A stretch of DNA of 36,108 nucleotides, from positions 1 to 36,108 of the forward strand of contig CAIWDD010000026.1 of NCBI GenBank assembly GCA_903911355.1, read 5' to 3'. The notes under the pieces were generated by a model. The model was given only the letters and a program-made list of their open reading frames with translations, was not told the DNA's origin and did no database searches. This document shows, piece after piece, positions 34,478 through 36,108 of the stretch. Both the position numbers and the translations under genes were made by a program. The stretch is from an uncultured Nodularia sp. Lineage in GTDB: Bacteria; Cyanobacteriota; Cyanobacteriia; Cyanobacteriales; Nostocaceae. Each line of letters starts with the position of its first letter. Position 1 is the first letter of the stretch.

Positions 34478-35587
34478 ATGCGCCTGTTCTCACTGGATGT
34501 ATTTCGCGGTATTACCATTGCTGCTATGATTTTAGTCAACATGGCAGGAGTAGCAGGTAAAGTATATCCTCCCCTAGCTCATGCTGATTGGCACGGATGC
34601 ACACCGACAGACCTAGTATTTCCCTTTTTCTTGTTTATTGTCGGTGTAGCAATGTCATTTTCCTTGTCAAAGTACACCGCAGGGGTTTACCGGCGCATCT
34701 GGCGTCGTACTGTCATACTATTTCTCCTAGGCTTACTACTAAACGGCTTTTGGAATCAGGGGATTTGGACTTTTGATTTAAGTAATATCCGCATCATGGG
34801 AGTATTGCAGCGCATTAGTTTAACATACCTCCTCGCCGCCCTTGCAGTCCTCAAACTACCAGCCAAAGGACAGTGGATACTAGCAATTGTTTTACTCATC
34901 GGCTATTGGCTAATCATGATGTATGTCCCAGTTCCCGATTATGGGGCGGGTGTACTGACTCGCACGGGTAACTTTGGCGCTTATATTGACCGCTTAGTTA
35001 TTCCCCCAGTTCACCTATATGCAGGTGACGGGTATGATAACTTGGGAGATCCAGAGGGACTATTTAGCACCATTCCCGCAGCCGTTAGTCTTCTGGGCGG
35101 CTACTTTACAGGTAAATGGATACGCAATCAACCAGTAAAAACACGGACAAGTGTAGGATTGGGATTATTTGGGATTGGTTGCTTAATTATTGGTTGGGTA
35201 TGGGGTTTGACCTTTCCCATTAATAAAAAACTATGGACAAGTTCCTATGTGATGTTTAGCACTGGGTGGGCTTTACTATTCCTAGCAGGTTGTTATGAAT
35301 TGATAGAAGTAAGGCTAATTCGACGCTGGAGTAAACCCTTTGAAATAATGGGCTTAAATGCGATCGCCCTGTTCACAGCATCGATTTTACTAATTAAAAT
35401 CTTAGTGAGAACCAAAATCGGCACAGATGAAACCACCATCAGCACCTACAACTGGATTTACCAAAACATTTTCGTATCTTGGGCGGGTGCGCTCAACGGT
35501 TCATTGCTATTCGCCCTAGTCACACTCTTATTTTGGTTAGCAGTGAGTTATCTCATGTATCGCCAACAGTGGTTTATTAAAGTCTAA
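34478..35587 (+). CDS. Multi-pass membrane acyltransferase of the HGSNAT/NagX type
   Basis: The protein of 369 residues has about ten hydrophobic segments. It begins MRLFSLDVFRGITIAAMILV and contains the family block HADWHGCTPTDLVFPFFLFI with the conserved His. Relatives (COG4299, human heparan-alpha-glucosaminide acetyltransferase) move acetyl groups from cytoplasmic acetyl-CoA to amino sugars across the membrane. The substrate in cyanobacteria is unknown. A transposon remnant begins directly after its stop codon at 35587, but the coding region looks complete because it ends in a normal basic tail, YRQQWFIKV. Confidence 0.9.
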   Translation: MRLFSLDVFRGITIAAMILVNMAGVAGKVYPPLAHADWHGCTPTDLVFPFFLFIVGVAMSFSLSKYTAGVYRRIWRRTVILFLLGLLLNGFWNQGIWTFDLSNIRIMGVLQRISLTYLLAALAVLKLPAKGQWILAIVLLIGYWLIMMYVPVPDYGAGVLTRTGNFGAYIDRLVIPPVHLYAGDGYDNLGDPEGLFSTIPAAVSLLGGYFTGKWIRNQPVKTRTSVGLGLFGIGCLIIGWVWGLTFPINKKLWTSSYVMFSTGWALLFLAGCYELIEVRLIRRWSKPFEIMGLNAIALFTASILLIKILVRTKIGTDETTISTYNWIYQNIFVSWAGALNGSLLFALVTLLFWLAVSYLMYRQQWFIKV

Positions 35588-35731
35588 CCTTCTCATTTCA
35601 CTAGCCAAGAATGCAGTAATTGTGGTGTACTAGTCTACAAATCACTTAGTACTAGAACTCATTTCTGCTCCCATTGTGGACACATTGAACAACGTGATGT
35701 GAATGCAGCTTGGTATTATTTAGACAAATGA
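35588..35731 (+). pseudogene. tnpB: 3' remnant of a tnpB gene
   Basis: Starting right after the stop of the acyltransferase gene, one frame reads PSHFTSQECSNCGVLVYKSL and continues to THFCSHCGHIEQRDVNAAWY before stopping at 35731. The CxxC pair of pairs (CSNC and CSHC) is the TnpB zinc finger, and RDVNAA is the RuvC-III region with its catalytic Asp. About 350 upstream codons are missing. A 5-bp hairpin GAACG/CGTTC at 35749-35762 followed by a T-rich tract may be the old right end. Confidence 0.85.
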
Positions 35732-35802
35732 CCAGATGTGCTAGTAACGAACGATACCGTTCCTCTTTTACTTTAGTTGAGGTATAGCAACCGCCAAGGA
35801 GG

Positions 35803-36108
35803 TTAGGACGCAAAAAGCAAGACATCCTCAATGGCATCTCGTAAAGAATCAAACTGCTCAAGTTTTTTGCGGATTCGACTTTTTAACCAAGACCAACATT
35901 TTTCAATCTGATTCAGGTCTGGAGAATAAGGTGGTAGGTATAGCACTTCACACCCTGCGTACTGAATCAGTTGTTGAATGCGCCCACCTTTATGAAATGT
36001 GGCATTATCCATCACCACAACCTGTCCTGGTTTGAGTGTGGGAAGCAAACAAGCTTCAAGCCAAGTCTCAAATACTATTCGATTACACGCACCCTCAACA
36101 GTGAAAGG
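35803..36108 (-). CDS. IS630-family transposase, C-terminal part (cut by window edge)
   Basis: The frame is open to the right edge (101 codons and a stop). It reads PFTVEGACNRIVFETWLEAC, then LPTLKPGQVVVMDNATFHKG, then YLPPYSPDLNQIEKCWSWLK. These are the DDE_3 core blocks of IS630/Tc1-mariner transposases: the second Asp in MDNATFH and the terminal acidic residues in SPDLNQIE. Activity cannot be judged without the first half. An imperfect inverted repeat AACCGCC/GGAGGTT at 35789-35804 overlaps the stop and may belong to the terminal repeat; TA target sites are near 35784. Confidence 0.9.
   Translation of the reverse strand, partial: PFTVEGACNRIVFETWLEACLLPTLKPGQVVVMDNATFHKGGRIQQLIQYAGCEVLYLPPYSPDLNQIEKCWSWLKSRIRKKLEQFDSLRDAIEDVLLFAS

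Noticed and set aside
35652-35861. Minus-strand 69-residue frame across the tnpB remnant
   Set aside because: It is the antisense of the clear TnpB zinc-finger remnant and of the spacer before the IS630 transposase stop.

Overview
The window looks like a piece of a filamentous, probably heterocyst-forming (Nostocales-type) cyanobacterial chromosome. The evidence is psaC (photosystem I subunit VII), many HIP1 octamers (GCGATCGC), short GC-rich tandem heptamer-like repeats, cyanobacterium-restricted families (the N-terminal domain of an alpha/beta hydrolase and a DUF6464-like protein), and moderate-to-low GC. Assignment below order level is not possible from the sequence alone.

Layout. 1-308: start of a tnpB gene cut by the window edge. 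521-4099 (minus): ilvD, a decayed 3' fragment of tenA, and a cation:proton antiporter with a C-terminal USP domain. 4358-9682 (plus): an M48/HtpX-like membrane protease, an SLBB/Wza-type polysaccharide export protein, a secreted alpha/beta hydrolase and a stomatin-like SPFH protein. 9725-11405 (minus): tpiA then folP. 11581-15023: a DUF697-type GTPase, an internally deleted group II intron (13083-13738), an SRPBCC protein, and a convergent SirB1/TPR protein. 15241-18173 (plus): tldD and pmbA (TldE) side by side. 18267-21405 (minus): an enolase-superfamily epimerase overlapping a DUF1611 gene, then pyrB. 22026-25672 (plus): a DUF1537-type kinase and the full minC-minD-minE cluster. 25785-27059 (minus): a conserved-looking secreted protein. 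28002-32147: fmt, a DUF6464-like gene (minus), psaC and glmS. 32584-33453: two small genes (one unrecognised, one XRE regulator). 33706-35587: a divergent NodB-type deacetylase and an NagX/HGSNAT-like membrane acyltransferase. 35588-36108: a tnpB 3' remnant and an IS630 transposase running off the edge.

Most of the window is housekeeping: amino acid, pyrimidine, folate and amino-sugar biosynthesis, division-site selection, translation initiation, photosystem I and envelope functions. The most interesting functional unit is the epimerase-DUF1611 pair. It matches the arrangement of the D-glutamate N-acetyltransferase / N-acetyl-D-glutamate racemase pair (DgcN/DgcA) described in other prokaryotes, and could handle D-glutamate or murein-derived D-amino acids here. 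The most interesting structural features are the group II intron that kept its 5' end, HNH domain, domain V and domain VI but lost most of its reverse transcriptase, and a 200-bp stretch (33501-33703) bounded by two related stem-loops that resembles an orphan TnpB-element end. I found no tRNA, rRNA or CRISPR array. Nothing here can be called a clearly new system on sequence alone.
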